A program made the position numbers and the translations under genes. From Bdellovibrionales bacterium (GTDB lineage Bacteria; Bdellovibrionota; Bdellovibrionia; Bdellovibrionales; Bdellovibrionaceae), in assembly GCA_016713585.1 (NCBI GenBank), contig JADJOV010000003.1:122887-186886 (forward strand): a stretch of DNA of 64,000 nucleotides, given 5' to 3'. A model generated the notes under the pieces. It worked only from the letters and a program-made list of their open reading frames with translations, had not been told where the DNA came from and did no database searches. This document shows, piece by piece, positions 55,981 to 64,000 of this stretch; positions within the stretch are counted from its first letter, which is position 1; the number at the start of each line of letters is the position of its first letter.

Positions 55981-56556
55981 GTGAGCAAGCCAACACAGCT
56001 TTCTTTTATTGAAAAACGTCAGAGGTTTTTTGGAGGTTGCCTTTTGCGCAGTCATCCAAAAGAAGCAAGGCCTCTTTCAACTAAGGAGCCCGTGCATATT
56101 GTTCTCAAGTCCGAGTGGGCCATAGGCCCAAGCTCCTTGCTACAACATGCCGACTTTGTTGATAGAACCATCCGAGCTTGGGCTAAAAAATGTGGGGTGA
56201 AAATTTATGAGCTAGTCAATGTGGGCAACCATTTGCATCTGGTTGTTGTATTGACGAAACTCTCCCTCTATCGAAAGTTCATTCGCACGATCACAGCATT
56301 GATTGCGCGCCATGTGGGACAGCGAAATCGAGGAGTCGGGCGAGCCACTCAATCGGACAAAGATAAAATGGAAAATCATTTTCAGTTTTGGCTCGCACGT
56401 CCTTACACACGAATTGTTGCCTGGGGGCGAGATTGGGAAAATATTCTGAAATACATGGAGAAAAACCGCAAAGATGCCCAATCAGCATGGGGTCGAAACT
56501 TGCTGAGTTTTCATGTGCCAGGCTTTGACTATGGGGCCACACTCAGTACGGCCTGA
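55981..56556 (+). CDS. HUH-type Y1 transposase-like protein (IS200/RAYT family), copy B
   Basis: A complete 191-residue protein from GTG 55981 with GAGG upstream. PVHIVLKSEWAIG gives the first strand, and GNHLHLVV is the HUH metal site (His-Leu-His). Candidate catalytic tyrosines lie in PYTRIV or ILKYMEKN. Length and order match the Y1 transposase-like domain of REP-associated tyrosine transposases. Such enzymes nick single-stranded hairpins. Here the gene sits inside an element with terminal inverted repeats, which is unusual for this class and suggests it is a passenger. Confidence 0.7.
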   Translation: MSKPTQLSFIEKRQRFFGGCLLRSHPKEARPLSTKEPVHIVLKSEWAIGPSSLLQHADFVDRTIRAWAKKCGVKIYELVNVGNHLHLVVVLTKLSLYRKFIRTITALIARHVGQRNRGVGRATQSDKDKMENHFQFWLARPYTRIVAWGRDWENILKYMEKNRKDAQSAWGRNLLSFHVPGFDYGATLSTA

Positions 56557-56708
56557 CGACCATTGTCTCATACCGGTAACTATCGAGTCAGATTGCTGTG
56601 CATTTCGATCGTCCTCCTAACACCGGGCGATGTTGGGAAAAAATATTTTCCAGACACCAGGGCATTCAGTCAAAGATCGGATTTCAGGCTCGTTCGGAAT
56701 TGCTGAAT

Positions 56709-57701
56709 TTAGTTATTGATTGTGAAGGAAACTGAATCGCTAGACCAAGCCTTCCCCAATTGTGTAGTCTCAATTTTGGAAAATTGAATCTTCATGTTGA
56801 AGCCCTCACGCAGTCCGTACTTTAGGCCAGCTAGGGCCACATAGCCCTCAGCCTCCGGAGCGTTTTGTTCTGCAATGTGATTGAAATTGGCGCCACCAGA
56901 AAAAGAAAGTTTCCCAGACAGGGGAATGTCCCACTCGAGACGAGGACCATCGCTCGTCACTTTTTTTGGGGTCCAATAGTCCGATTTTTGAATTTGATAG
57001 CTCAATTGGTTAAATCCAAGGCCAACCCAGATCCATGGAGTTCCCGGAGAGACTCCATAAAGGACAGCGAGGTCATATTCCCAACTTGAATTCTCATCGC
57101 TGTAATTTCTTAAATTTCCTCGAATCGGAAAACGCCAGGTATGACCCAAGCGATAGAGGGATTGAGTTTGGAAGGTCCATGCAGTCAGTGCATGGGAAAA
57201 GGCTGCTGGCAACTTCAACTCATTGTAAACCAGATCTCGTCCTTCCGAAAAAGAAAGATCCCAGCTGGGGGTTACTTTCCAGTTAACTTGGGCCATTCCC
57301 ACGGCGGCGACCATGGTCGGATAAAGGGGATCTGCATTTAACGAATGTCCACCAATTTCAATATCAAGATGATGATTCGGAGACAAACGCGTCCCAACAG
57401 AGCCCACGAGTTTTAGGCCTGAACCAAGGACCCCCGGTCTTGTCGATCCAAGTGTGGGTATTTCAGGAATACTCACTTCGTTTTTCTTAAATTGAAGACC
57501 CCAGCCAAGGGTCTGAGAGCATTCGCCGACATAGGGCCAGAAGAGATCTCTCCGACAAGTATCAAAACTCACAGACGTCGAGGTTCGTTGAAACTGGTCC
57601 GAGGTCCTTTCTTGTTCATACTCGGCAGAAATCACCGGCGAAGTTTTCGAGGTTAGAGAAAAAAACGTAATTGTGATCAGCAATACTAATTTAATATTCA
57701 T
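56709..57701 (-). CDS. Predicted outer-membrane beta-barrel protein
   Basis: A 330-residue protein with a Sec signal (LVLLITITFFSLTS, cut near VISA) and alternating polar/aromatic beta strands over the whole mature part (GWGLQFKKNEVSI, HHLDIEIGGHSL, WEYDLAVLYGVSPGTPWIWV, LEWDIPLSGKLSFSGGANF, FNMKIQFSKIETTQ). No known family is certain. Its stop codon falls in the TTTAG flank of the insertion element, so the element landed exactly at the 3' end without changing the protein much. Confidence 0.6.
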   Translation of the reverse strand: MNIKLVLLITITFFSLTSKTSPVISAEYEQERTSDQFQRTSTSVSFDTCRRDLFWPYVGECSQTLGWGLQFKKNEVSIPEIPTLGSTRPGVLGSGLKLVGSVGTRLSPNHHLDIEIGGHSLNADPLYPTMVAAVGMAQVNWKVTPSWDLSFSEGRDLVYNELKLPAAFSHALTAWTFQTQSLYRLGHTWRFPIRGNLRNYSDENSSWEYDLAVLYGVSPGTPWIWVGLGFNQLSYQIQKSDYWTPKKVTSDGPRLEWDIPLSGKLSFSGGANFNHIAEQNAPEAEGYVALAGLKYGLREGFNMKIQFSKIETTQLGKAWSSDSVSFTINN

Positions 57702-57738
57702 TTATTTCATGGTCTCATAGGGTCAAGGTGAAGACAAC

Positions 57739-58664
57739 ATGATGAAATTAGCGGTCTGCATTGTTTTTTTATTCAGTCTTTCTGATCACGGAAATTGTGA
57801 TCCCATGAGTGTCGCGGTGACTTTTGACGATCTGCCCGCGGCTGGATCCGAGCATCCTTTGATAACTCGCAAGGAAGTGGCCAAAGAGATTATCTCTGTG
57901 CTTGAAAAGCATAAGGTTGGAAAAATATTTGGTTTTATGAATGGAAGCTTAGCTCATGGCATGAGCGAGCGTCTTGAAATTCTGTCACTCTGGAAAAAGC
58001 ACGGATTTTCACTTGGAAATCACACGTATTCTCATTTGGATTTGACGAAAACCTCTCCCTCTGAGTTTATTCAAGACATCGAAAGAAATGAGTCCACTTT
58101 GATTGATTTTGTGGCGGATATTCCGGAGCTCAAGTGGTTTAGATATCCGTTTTTGCAGGAGGGTGAAAGCAATCTCAAAAGATACGCCGTTAGGTCCTAC
58201 TTAGCGAAGAGAAATTATAAGGTGGCGCCTGTTTCCATTGATTTTGAAGATTGGAATTGGAACGAGTCTTATATTCGTTGTTCAGTCAAAAAAACAGTCA
58301 AGCGCTTCTTGAGCTGGAAAACTCATACGTTAAACACGGAGTCGCCCGGCTAGAATTCGCCGAAAAATTAGCAAAAAAAAGTTACGGAGCAAGTCGAAAA
58401 TATAAACACATCCTACTGATTCATTTCAATGCGGTCAGAGCTAAGTTTTTGGACCCTCTTCTTTCAGACTATGAAAAAAAGGGAGTGAAATGGATCACAT
58501 TGCAAGAGGCTATGACTGATCCCGCGAATCTTGAGGACACGACTTATGTGGGACTGGCCGGTAAGACAAATCTTCAGCAGGGGGCAGAAACTCGAGGGTT
58601 GAAGTTGACAGATTTGCCACTCCCTCAGACGCCTAGTCAATGGCTGCAGGCGCAGTGCCACTGA
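57739..58664 (+). CDS. Exported polysaccharide deacetylase, NodB-homology (one indel)
   Basis: Signal peptide (LAVCIVFLFSLSDHGNC), then the NodB domain: SVAVTFDDLPAAG (Asp-Asp motif 1), LGNHTYSHLDLTK (zinc His pair, motif 2), WFRYPFLQEGE (motif 3) and a later ILLIHFNAV (motif 5-like). It would remove acetyl groups from N-acetyl-sugars in the envelope. The A run 58288-58294 is one base short. Correction gives 308 residues. AAGGTGA precedes ATG 57739. A PgaC-like synthase lies 5 kb away, but linkage is not shown. Confidence 0.8.
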
Positions 58665-58672
58665 GTTTCAAT

Positions 58673-58725
58673 TTCCGTCTCGAGTTCCGTCTCGAGTTCC
58701 GTCTCAAAGTGAGTCTCAAAGTGAG
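58673..58725. repeat. Two adjacent 12-base tandem repeats
   Basis: TTCCGTCTCGAG occurs at 58673-58684 and 58685-58696, with a third partial copy, followed by TCTCAAAGTGAG twice (58702-58713, 58714-58725). They lie in the 252-base gap after the deacetylase gene. No function is evident. Confidence 0.8.
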
Positions 58726-58916
58726 GCGTCAACGCCAAAACAGTCATTCGTCCACTTAGATGTCTTTTTTACCTCTTCACGGGAGTCAGCTTTGGGCCTA
58801 AGTTGCAGGTAGAGTGGCATAGGTCTCGCAGTTAGTTATTAAGTCCAGATATTCAGGTCTAGCGGACTCATGAGTTGTCAGGTTATACTATTTCAACGGG
58901 AAAGGGTGTTCTTCAA

Positions 58917-59589
58917 ATGAGCGATAAAAAAAGCTATTCAAAACGATTCCAAAGAACAAGTCAGCAACGAGAAAGTAGTCGGACAAGTCATCGAAATGCC
59001 AAAGAAGCATACCTTTCGCAAACGACTGAGGGATCGCGCTCACGATCAGAGGTCAGCTCTGATTCTGTCTATTGCAGCCGTTTTGATTTTGACCGTTTAT
59101 GTAAACCAGTGGTTTGCAAACCAGTCAAATGGAGCCCAGAGTAATTTCGACCGCGGAATAGCTAGCGCTGCTCCGACAAATGTGAGTCAAAATATTAAGT
59201 GGGAGCACGAGCTTGCTCTGCAGCTCGCTGTTGAGAAGGGTCTTTCCGAAGCGGCATTGGCTGAGAAACCGACACTTCGTGACGAGCTAGTTTTTGGCGC
59301 ACTTCAGGGGCGCTATGGAATCAAACTTAAGGCTGGCCTTGTGGAGGGGCTTGAATTTCTGGAATCCCGTAACGGCGAAGAGCCAGTCGCTATCCCTGAG
59401 ACTGCGCGATTTCTTAGCAAGTATAGTTCGGTTTGGGCAAAGGCATTTTCTGAAGCTCGTCTGCGAGGAGTTCATGAGGGTCAGGAAGTCTATCAGCTAT
59501 TGGACAAGAAAATGACTTTGGTCGGTGAAGTGACTGTGATGAAAGATGAAAAAGGGCGTATGATGAGCCTTGAATTCAAAAAGGAATAG
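58917..59589 (+). CDS. Hypothetical single-span membrane protein (one indel)
   Basis: ATG 58917 starts MSDKK, then the A run 58926-58932 appears one base too long. Removing one A continues as AIQNDSKEQVSNEKVVGQVI into the long frame, 223 residues in all. Otherwise the start would be ATG 58996. One membrane helix (RSALILSIAAVLILTVYV) near residue 55, then a periplasmic domain with the charged segment SEALAEKPTLRDELVFGA-like helices and an EVTVMKDEKGRMMSLEF ending. No family recognised. It is 13 bases before the RDD-protein gene, so it is probably cotranscribed with it and the rhomboid gene. Confidence 0.5.
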
Positions 59590-59602
59590 CCGATAAGAGG
59601 TC

Positions 59603-60952
59603 ATGGTCATTCGTGATATCGGTTTGCAAAATCTAAAAGAACATCAAATAAAAAATTCTCGTCATTTTCTTGGAATTCAAGGCTCAGAAATTATAAATCA
59701 TATCGCATCGCCAGGGGATCGCTTGTTGGCGTGTTTTCTTGATTTCCTTATTTTAGGACCCTTTGTTGGGTTGTTTACAGCGGTCTATTTGAGAGATCTC
59801 CGCAGCTACGTCTATTATGAGACTGAGGGGACTGAGGCTGTCGTGACTCTTATTCTGATGGCCTTTGTCGGGATACTTGTAATTTCCTTAACTCAGTCGC
59901 TTTTTTTGGCCCTGACTGGAGCCACTCCTGGACAGAGGTTTTTGTATCTTCGGGTTGTGGGCTATGCTCCATTTGCCGGAAACCCAATCACCTTTTCGCA
60001 GGCGTTTGCGAGAAGTCTCAGTTGGTGGTTTGGGGCAATTTTCTTATTTGTTCCACTCTTGGAAATTCTAAGTCATCCACTGAGGCGGACGTTTTATGAT
60101 CGAATTTCAGATACAATTGTTGTTTGTTTAAAGAAGACAAACTCCCGACCCCACCCAAATGAAACTCATCTGATTGTTTCGTGGCTCCAAATGTTTGGCA
60201 TTGGCTTCTTAGGGGTTTTTGCAATGTATCTTCATAACCTGGAAGAGCGGACTCTTCAGGGACATTGGGCGTTTGTGAAAGCTCAAAAAGGGGGCATGAC
60301 CTGTGAGGCTATTGATCCCGAGCTTCGCGATATTCCAAAGAGGTTGGACCAGGCGTTATCCATGTATTGGATAGCGAAGGCGGCAGGACAACAGATGTCT
60401 GACGACGGTGAGAATCATCTCGTCAAAGCAAAAACTTGTCTTGAGAAGGAGGCTGATTTTGCTCTCTGGCAAAGACAAAAAACATTTCATCCCTTAGCTT
60501 ACCTTGCGAAGTCGATACTCAATGAAAAAGGAGCTGCTAAACTTTCTAACACTCAGACTTCGAACACGCAGACTTCGAACACTCAGAAGATCGAAGAGTG
60601 GCCATATGAAAACCTAATTTGTGTAAATCAAACTTCCGAAGAGTGTGCTTTGAATCATTATTTCCAGAATAGGACTTCCGGAAGTGAAGAATTACTTCGA
60701 AAATCAGGTTTGCGTTACAACGTCAGTCGTGTGTTATTGATGCAGGAGTCTATCAAGCAGAAAAATTACACGTCAGCCCTCGTGCTAATGGAAGACCTCT
60801 TGGCAAACCCTGAGATTTCACCACACGTCAGCAACTCGTATATCCGATTGATTTGGCAGATTCAAACCCATTTGTCCGCAGACAGCGCTCGCCAAAGTCC
60901 AATTCCGTGGATCGCGAACCGGCTTCTGACGAATCAAATCTTGAGCAACTGA
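59603..60952 (+). CDS. RDD-family membrane protein with C-terminal helical domain
   Basis: A 449-residue protein. RDD domain from about 35: PGDRLLACFLDFLILGPFVG (Arg-Asp), SLTQSLFLALTGATPGQRF and RRTFYDRISDTIVV, with four membrane helices, then a fifth helix (LQMFGIGFLGVFAMYL). The C-terminal 240 residues are soluble with helical pairs and contain a 15-base in-frame repeat giving three SNTQ units. AAGAGGT precedes the ATG. RDD proteins are little understood; some act in ion exchange. The rhomboid gene follows after 40 bases, so a shared membrane function is possible. Confidence 0.7.
   Translation: MVIRDIGLQNLKEHQIKNSRHFLGIQGSEIINHIASPGDRLLACFLDFLILGPFVGLFTAVYLRDLRSYVYYETEGTEAVVTLILMAFVGILVISLTQSLFLALTGATPGQRFLYLRVVGYAPFAGNPITFSQAFARSLSWWFGAIFLFVPLLEILSHPLRRTFYDRISDTIVVCLKKTNSRPHPNETHLIVSWLQMFGIGFLGVFAMYLHNLEERTLQGHWAFVKAQKGGMTCEAIDPELRDIPKRLDQALSMYWIAKAAGQQMSDDGENHLVKAKTCLEKEADFALWQRQKTFHPLAYLAKSILNEKGAAKLSNTQTSNTQTSNTQKIEEWPYENLICVNQTSEECALNHYFQNRTSGSEELLRKSGLRYNVSRVLLMQESIKQKNYTSALVLMEDLLANPEISPHVSNSYIRLIWQIQTHLSADSARQSPIPWIANRLLTNQILSN
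60545..60589 (+). repeat. 15-base in-frame tandem repeat inside the RDD gene
   Basis: Three copies of T-C-(T/G)-A-A-C-A-C-(T/G)-C-A-G-A-(C/A)-(T/G), encoding SNTQT-SNTQT-SNTQK. A length-variable hotspot in the soluble domain. Confidence 0.8.
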
Positions 60953-60992
60953 AAGCGGCCGTTTTATCGTTTAAAGAAAAATATCAAATCGA

Positions 60993-61910
60993 ATGATTTT
61001 TCCAAACCCTGTCGATCTAAAAAAGGCGATTCGTTTTCCACTGACTTGGACGCTGGTGGGTCTAAATGTATTATTATTTATTATAGCCTTTGCCTCCGTT
61101 GAGTATGAAAGTTCAAGTGAGAAATCCTTTCTTAAGGAAAGAATGATATATCGAACCGGCCTCATTTACCGGCATTTCTCGCATCCGGCAGATCCTTTGA
61201 ATCACGTGAGTGAGGCGCAAGCTCAGCTTTGGGGTCTTGAGGCCATTCGGGATGACAAATTCATTTTGACGCTCGAGAAAATTGAGCCCTTTGGGGATTT
61301 GATTGAATTCGAGGCCTGGAAGAAGCTGGCTCTCGAGTTCCGCAGAGACCGCTTTGCGCAACCAACATTTCAATTTGGCTTAAGTGGTCAATCAAAGGGC
61401 CTTTGGCCGTGGGTGACCTATCAATTTTCCCACGCATCTTGGAGTCATCTCTTAAGCAATATAGTTTATTTGATCATATTGGGTGCAGCTGTCGAACTTC
61501 TTGTTGGCAGCACCTGGTTGCTGTTCATCTATTTGGTTGGTGGGTTCGCCGGTGGAGCAAGTTTCTTGCTGTTGAATTCCCACGGTTTGTTGCCAGTGGT
61601 TGGTGCAAGCGCGTCGATTAGTGCAATTATGGCTTTTTATGCCATTTATGAACCCAAAACTCGAGTGAGGTTTTTTTACTTTTTTTCGCCCCTCCGTGAG
61701 CATTTTGGCAATATATACCTTCCAACTCTTCTTATAATTCCTCTATATCTCATTTCAGATTGGGCCAGCTATTTGGCAAGTCCTCATGGGGTCACAGGGA
61801 ATGTTGCCTATACGGCCCACCTTGGGGGAAGCCTCTGCGGAGCCCTCCTTGGGGTTATTCTTCGCTACGGGATAAAGCTTCCACCACAAAAAAATCCCAC
61901 GACGGGCTGA
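60993..61910 (+). CDS. Rhomboid-family intramembrane serine protease
   Basis: A 305-residue protein: an N-terminal helix (about 19-38), a roughly 100-residue soluble insert, then a six-helix rhomboid core. HASWSHLLSN (147-156) is the conserved His-x4-His-x3-Asn block, VVGASASIS holds the catalytic Ser206, and AYTAHLGGSLCGALLG the catalytic His276. All catalytic residues are present, so it should be active. It cleaves membrane-spanning substrates. The insert after helix 1 is longer than in GlpG. Same direction and close spacing as the RDD gene. Confidence 0.88.
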   Translation: MIFPNPVDLKKAIRFPLTWTLVGLNVLLFIIAFASVEYESSSEKSFLKERMIYRTGLIYRHFSHPADPLNHVSEAQAQLWGLEAIRDDKFILTLEKIEPFGDLIEFEAWKKLALEFRRDRFAQPTFQFGLSGQSKGLWPWVTYQFSHASWSHLLSNIVYLIILGAAVELLVGSTWLLFIYLVGGFAGGASFLLLNSHGLLPVVGASASISAIMAFYAIYEPKTRVRFFYFFSPLREHFGNIYLPTLLIIPLYLISDWASYLASPHGVTGNVAYTAHLGGSLCGALLGVILRYGIKLPPQKNPTTG

Positions 61911-62103
61911 GGCGCATCAAAACACACCGAATCTTGGTGTCGTAAACAACGAATTTCACGAATTGCTTAAATTTTGGCCCTAGCTTGGAGCCGGAGGTAG
62001 AGCTAGCACCAGAGATAGCGATATGGCGTGTGCGCTTTTAGATTGAAAAACCAACGCCCTGCGAATAGACATGATTGGCATTGGGCGACGAAGGAGACTG
62101 TTC

Positions 62104-63276
62104 GTGAAAAAAATTAGTATTATCGGCGGTTGTGGTCATGTGGGATTACCATTGGGACTTACTTTGGCCCAAGCTGGGCATCAGGTCCAATTGGTTGACT
62201 TGAATGAAAGGGCGGTTCAGTCCATCAATAAAGGGGTTGTTCCATTTGTTGAGGCAGGCGCGGCTGAGATTTTAGAGAAAACTATTGGAAAAACTTTGTT
62301 TGCAACAACATCTCCAGATGTAATTCGAACCTGTGATGTGGTTGTTTTTGTGACGGGTACTCCTGTTGATGAGCATTTGAATCCGCGAGTTCACGATGTT
62401 GTTAAAGTGATTAATAGCTATAAAAGCCAAATAAATAAAAATGCTTTAGTTGTTCTTCGGAGCACGGTTTATCCGGGTGTTCTCGAAATTATTGATGCTA
62501 TCTTAAGAGAGACCTTTGAAGAACCGCTTCTTGCGTTTTGTCCAGAGCGAATCGTCCAAGGAAAGGGTATTGAAGAAATTGGGAATCTTCCGCAGCTTAT
62601 TTCTGCAACCAGTCAAAAGGCCGAAGACATGGCCCATGATTTGTTTGTAACGATTGCTCCTAAGGTTATTCGGCTGAAACCGAAAGAGGCAGAAATCGCA
62701 AAGTTGATGACGAATGCTTGGCGATATTTGGAATTTGCTGCAGCAAATCAGTTCTACATGATGGTAGAATCTCAGGGGCTGGATTTCTACAAGATCTTCA
62801 ATGCGTTACGAGACGACTATCCCAGGGCGCAGCATTTTCCTCGACCCGGGTTCGCAGCAGGACCTTGTCTCTTTAAAGACACAATGCAGCTTTCTGCCTT
62901 TCATAAAAGTCATTTCTTCTTGGGTCAGTCTGCGATGTTGGTCAACGAGGGCCTTCCTGTCTTCGTTGCAGATCAAATGGAGAAGAAATTGGGAGGCTCG
63001 CTTAAGGGGAAGAGTCTCGCAATTCTAGGTATGACATTTAAGCCGAATAATGATGATATTCGCGAAAGTCTTTCTTTTAAACTCAAGAAAGTCCTAGAGA
63101 TGCGCATGGCCAATGTGATTTGCTCTGATCCCTACCTTAAGGACTCGGTCGATTTAGAAACCGCAATTGAAAAATCTCACGGGATCATTCTGGGTGTTCC
63201 CCACAACCAATATCTTAATCTTAAAATCAATAAGCCCACAGTTGATTGTTGGGGCGTTTGGAGGAAAGGCGAATGA
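62104..63276 (+). CDS. UDP-glucose/GDP-mannose dehydrogenase family protein
   Basis: 390 residues from GTG 62104, set by AAGGAGA seven bases upstream. NAD-binding KKISIIGGCGHVGLPLGL, VFVTGTPVDE, the central-domain PERIVQGK, KLMTNAWRYLEFAAANQF, and GFAAGPCLFKDT with the catalytic Cys, then a C-terminal domain (LGMTFKPNNDDIRESLSF). Oxidises a nucleotide sugar to a uronic acid for surface polysaccharide. Its stop overlaps the epimerase start (ATGA). The preceding 193 bases hold no gene and probably a promoter. Confidence 0.88.
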   Translation: MKKISIIGGCGHVGLPLGLTLAQAGHQVQLVDLNERAVQSINKGVVPFVEAGAAEILEKTIGKTLFATTSPDVIRTCDVVVFVTGTPVDEHLNPRVHDVVKVINSYKSQINKNALVVLRSTVYPGVLEIIDAILRETFEEPLLAFCPERIVQGKGIEEIGNLPQLISATSQKAEDMAHDLFVTIAPKVIRLKPKEAEIAKLMTNAWRYLEFAAANQFYMMVESQGLDFYKIFNALRDDYPRAQHFPRPGFAAGPCLFKDTMQLSAFHKSHFFLGQSAMLVNEGLPVFVADQMEKKLGGSLKGKSLAILGMTFKPNNDDIRESLSFKLKKVLEMRMANVICSDPYLKDSVDLETAIEKSHGIILGVPHNQYLNLKINKPTVDCWGVWRKGE

Positions 63277-64000
63277 AAATTTTAGTCACTGGATTAGCGG
63301 GCTTTATTTGCGGATACGTGGTCGAAAACCTTTTGAATCATGGTCATGAAGTGTACGGGATTGATAACTTTTCGAAATATGGAAAAGTTCAGAAGTCCTA
63401 TGATCAGCATCCAATGTACCATTTTGTCGAGGGCGATGCAAAAAATGTTGGTTTGATGAAAGAGCTTGCGACTGAGTGTGATCAAGTTTTGGCCGCGGCT
63501 GCGATGATTGGTGGTATTTCTTATTTTCACGAGTTTGCATATGATCTATTGGCTGAAAATGAGCGAATCATGGCGTCCACTTTTGACGCTGCAATTTGGG
63601 CTTTTAAAAATAGAAAGTTAAAAAAGATCAACGTCATGTCTTCGAGCATGGTCTTCGAATCTGTGACCAGCTTTCCGACCAAAGAAGGGATGGAACGAAA
63701 ATGCCCGCCCCCGCTGAGCACCTATGGCTTTCAAAAATTATCATGTGAGTATTTCGCCCAGGGCGCTCATGAACAGTTTGGGCTTCCCTACACAACCATT
63801 CGGCCCTTCAACTGCGTTGGAACTGGAGAAAAAGAGCTCTCTGTGATAGCGAGATCATGTCTGGCAATGTTAAACTTGCTATGAGCCATGTGGTTCCGGA
63901 TTTAGTGCAGAAGATCCTTAAGGGTCAGGATCCTCTACATATTCTTGGGGATGGCAACCAAGTTAGACATTACACCTATGCCGGAGATTTGGCGGAAGGT
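63273..64000 (+). CDS. NAD-dependent nucleotide-sugar epimerase/dehydratase, 3' end beyond window (one indel)
   Basis: ATG 63273 with GGAGGAAAGG upstream. Extended SDR: TGLAGFICGYVVENLL (glycine-rich loop), YGIDNFSKYGK, AAAMIGGISYFHE, MSSSMVFES and STYGFQKLSCEYF (Tyr-x3-Lys). The first frame stops at 63884. One missing A in the run 63829-63833 restores GTGEKRALCDSEIMSGNVKL, then LHILGDGNQVRHYTY and GDLAEG, up to the window end. Acts on a nucleotide sugar with the upstream dehydrogenase in surface-glycan synthesis. Exact activity open. Confidence 0.82.

Larger units (their letters stand above)
55359..56707. mobile_element. Insertion element, copy B (1.35 kb, internally deleted)
   Basis: Begins TTCAGCGATTCTGAATGAG and ends with the reverse complement of TTCAGCAATTCCGAACGAG. 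It is flanked by TTTAG at 55354-55358 and 56708-56712. Same content as copy A but lacking about 740 bases of the transposase remnant. The right TTTAG supplies the stop codon of the outer-membrane protein gene beyond it. Confidence 0.75.

Overview
The window looks like a chromosomal stretch of a Gram-negative, motile, lipoprotein-rich bacterium of the Bdellovibrionota / former Deltaproteobacteria type. G+C is moderate (mid-40s percent by eye). GTG and TTG starts are frequent, the HU protein is of the deltaproteobacterial kind, and there are many Sec or Tat lipoproteins, a large tail-fibre-like surface protein with a C-terminal DUF1566 domain, and an S9 protease lipoprotein. I saw no rRNA or tRNA gene and no CRISPR array. 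The taxonomic call is inference from gene content only.

Layout. (1) 1-11.1 kb: a compact lipid or secondary-metabolite-like cluster with an MMPL/RND exporter, a two-domain biotin-independent carboxyltransferase on the opposite strand, then a translationally coupled run of crotonase, acyl carrier protein, left-handed beta-helix protein, AMP-forming acyl ligase, an asparagine-synthetase-fold enzyme lacking the glutaminase cysteine, and an alpha-oxoamine synthase. This is the best candidate for an undescribed pathway. (2) 11.2-28.3 kb: an NlpC/P60-like lipoprotein, an EpmA-like protein with an N-terminal extension, HU, a minus-strand operon gdhA-pyrD-NUDIX-two glycosyltransferases, an alpha/beta hydrolase, enolase, a Tat-exported PhoD-like phosphatase, a short CvfB-like RNA-binding protein and a VWA lipoprotein. 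(3) 28.8-42 kb: secreted and surface functions (EEP-family nuclease/phosphatase, chemoreceptor, solo Cache protein, exported nucleotidyltransferase-like protein, 1001-residue surface protein, SPOR protein, inositol monophosphatase, S9 peptidase). (4) 42.2-51 kb: an OFA-type transporter overlapping a beta-carbonic anhydrase, then an nosZ-(membrane protein)-nosL-nosD-nosF-nosY operon of the Sec-type (clade II) kind, with a divergent lipoprotein cytochrome c. The shared control region holds two TGAC-N4-GTCA palindromes typical of CRP/FNR-family regulators. (5) 51-53.2 kb: a PgaC-like glycosyltransferase with a small membrane protein and a degenerate RecA/KaiC-like protein. (6) 53.3-56.7 kb: two tandem copies of an insertion element with imperfect terminal inverted repeats and shared TTTAG flanks, carrying dead DDE-transposase remnants and an HUH (IS200/RAYT-like) gene. 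(7) 56.7-64 kb: an outer-membrane protein, a polysaccharide deacetylase, an RDD protein, a rhomboid protease and the start of a surface-polysaccharide cluster (nucleotide-sugar dehydrogenase and epimerase).

A dominant technical feature is about twenty single-base indels, mostly in homopolymers and mostly one base too short. They split otherwise normal genes: enolase (three times), epmA (three times), gdhA, pyrD, nosZ, nosY, the OFA transporter (three times), the S9 peptidase, the PhoD-like enzyme, the acyl ligase and others. Correcting them restores family-typical lengths in every case, so I treat these genes as intact and the breaks as probable sequencing errors. The coordinates given span the restored genes.
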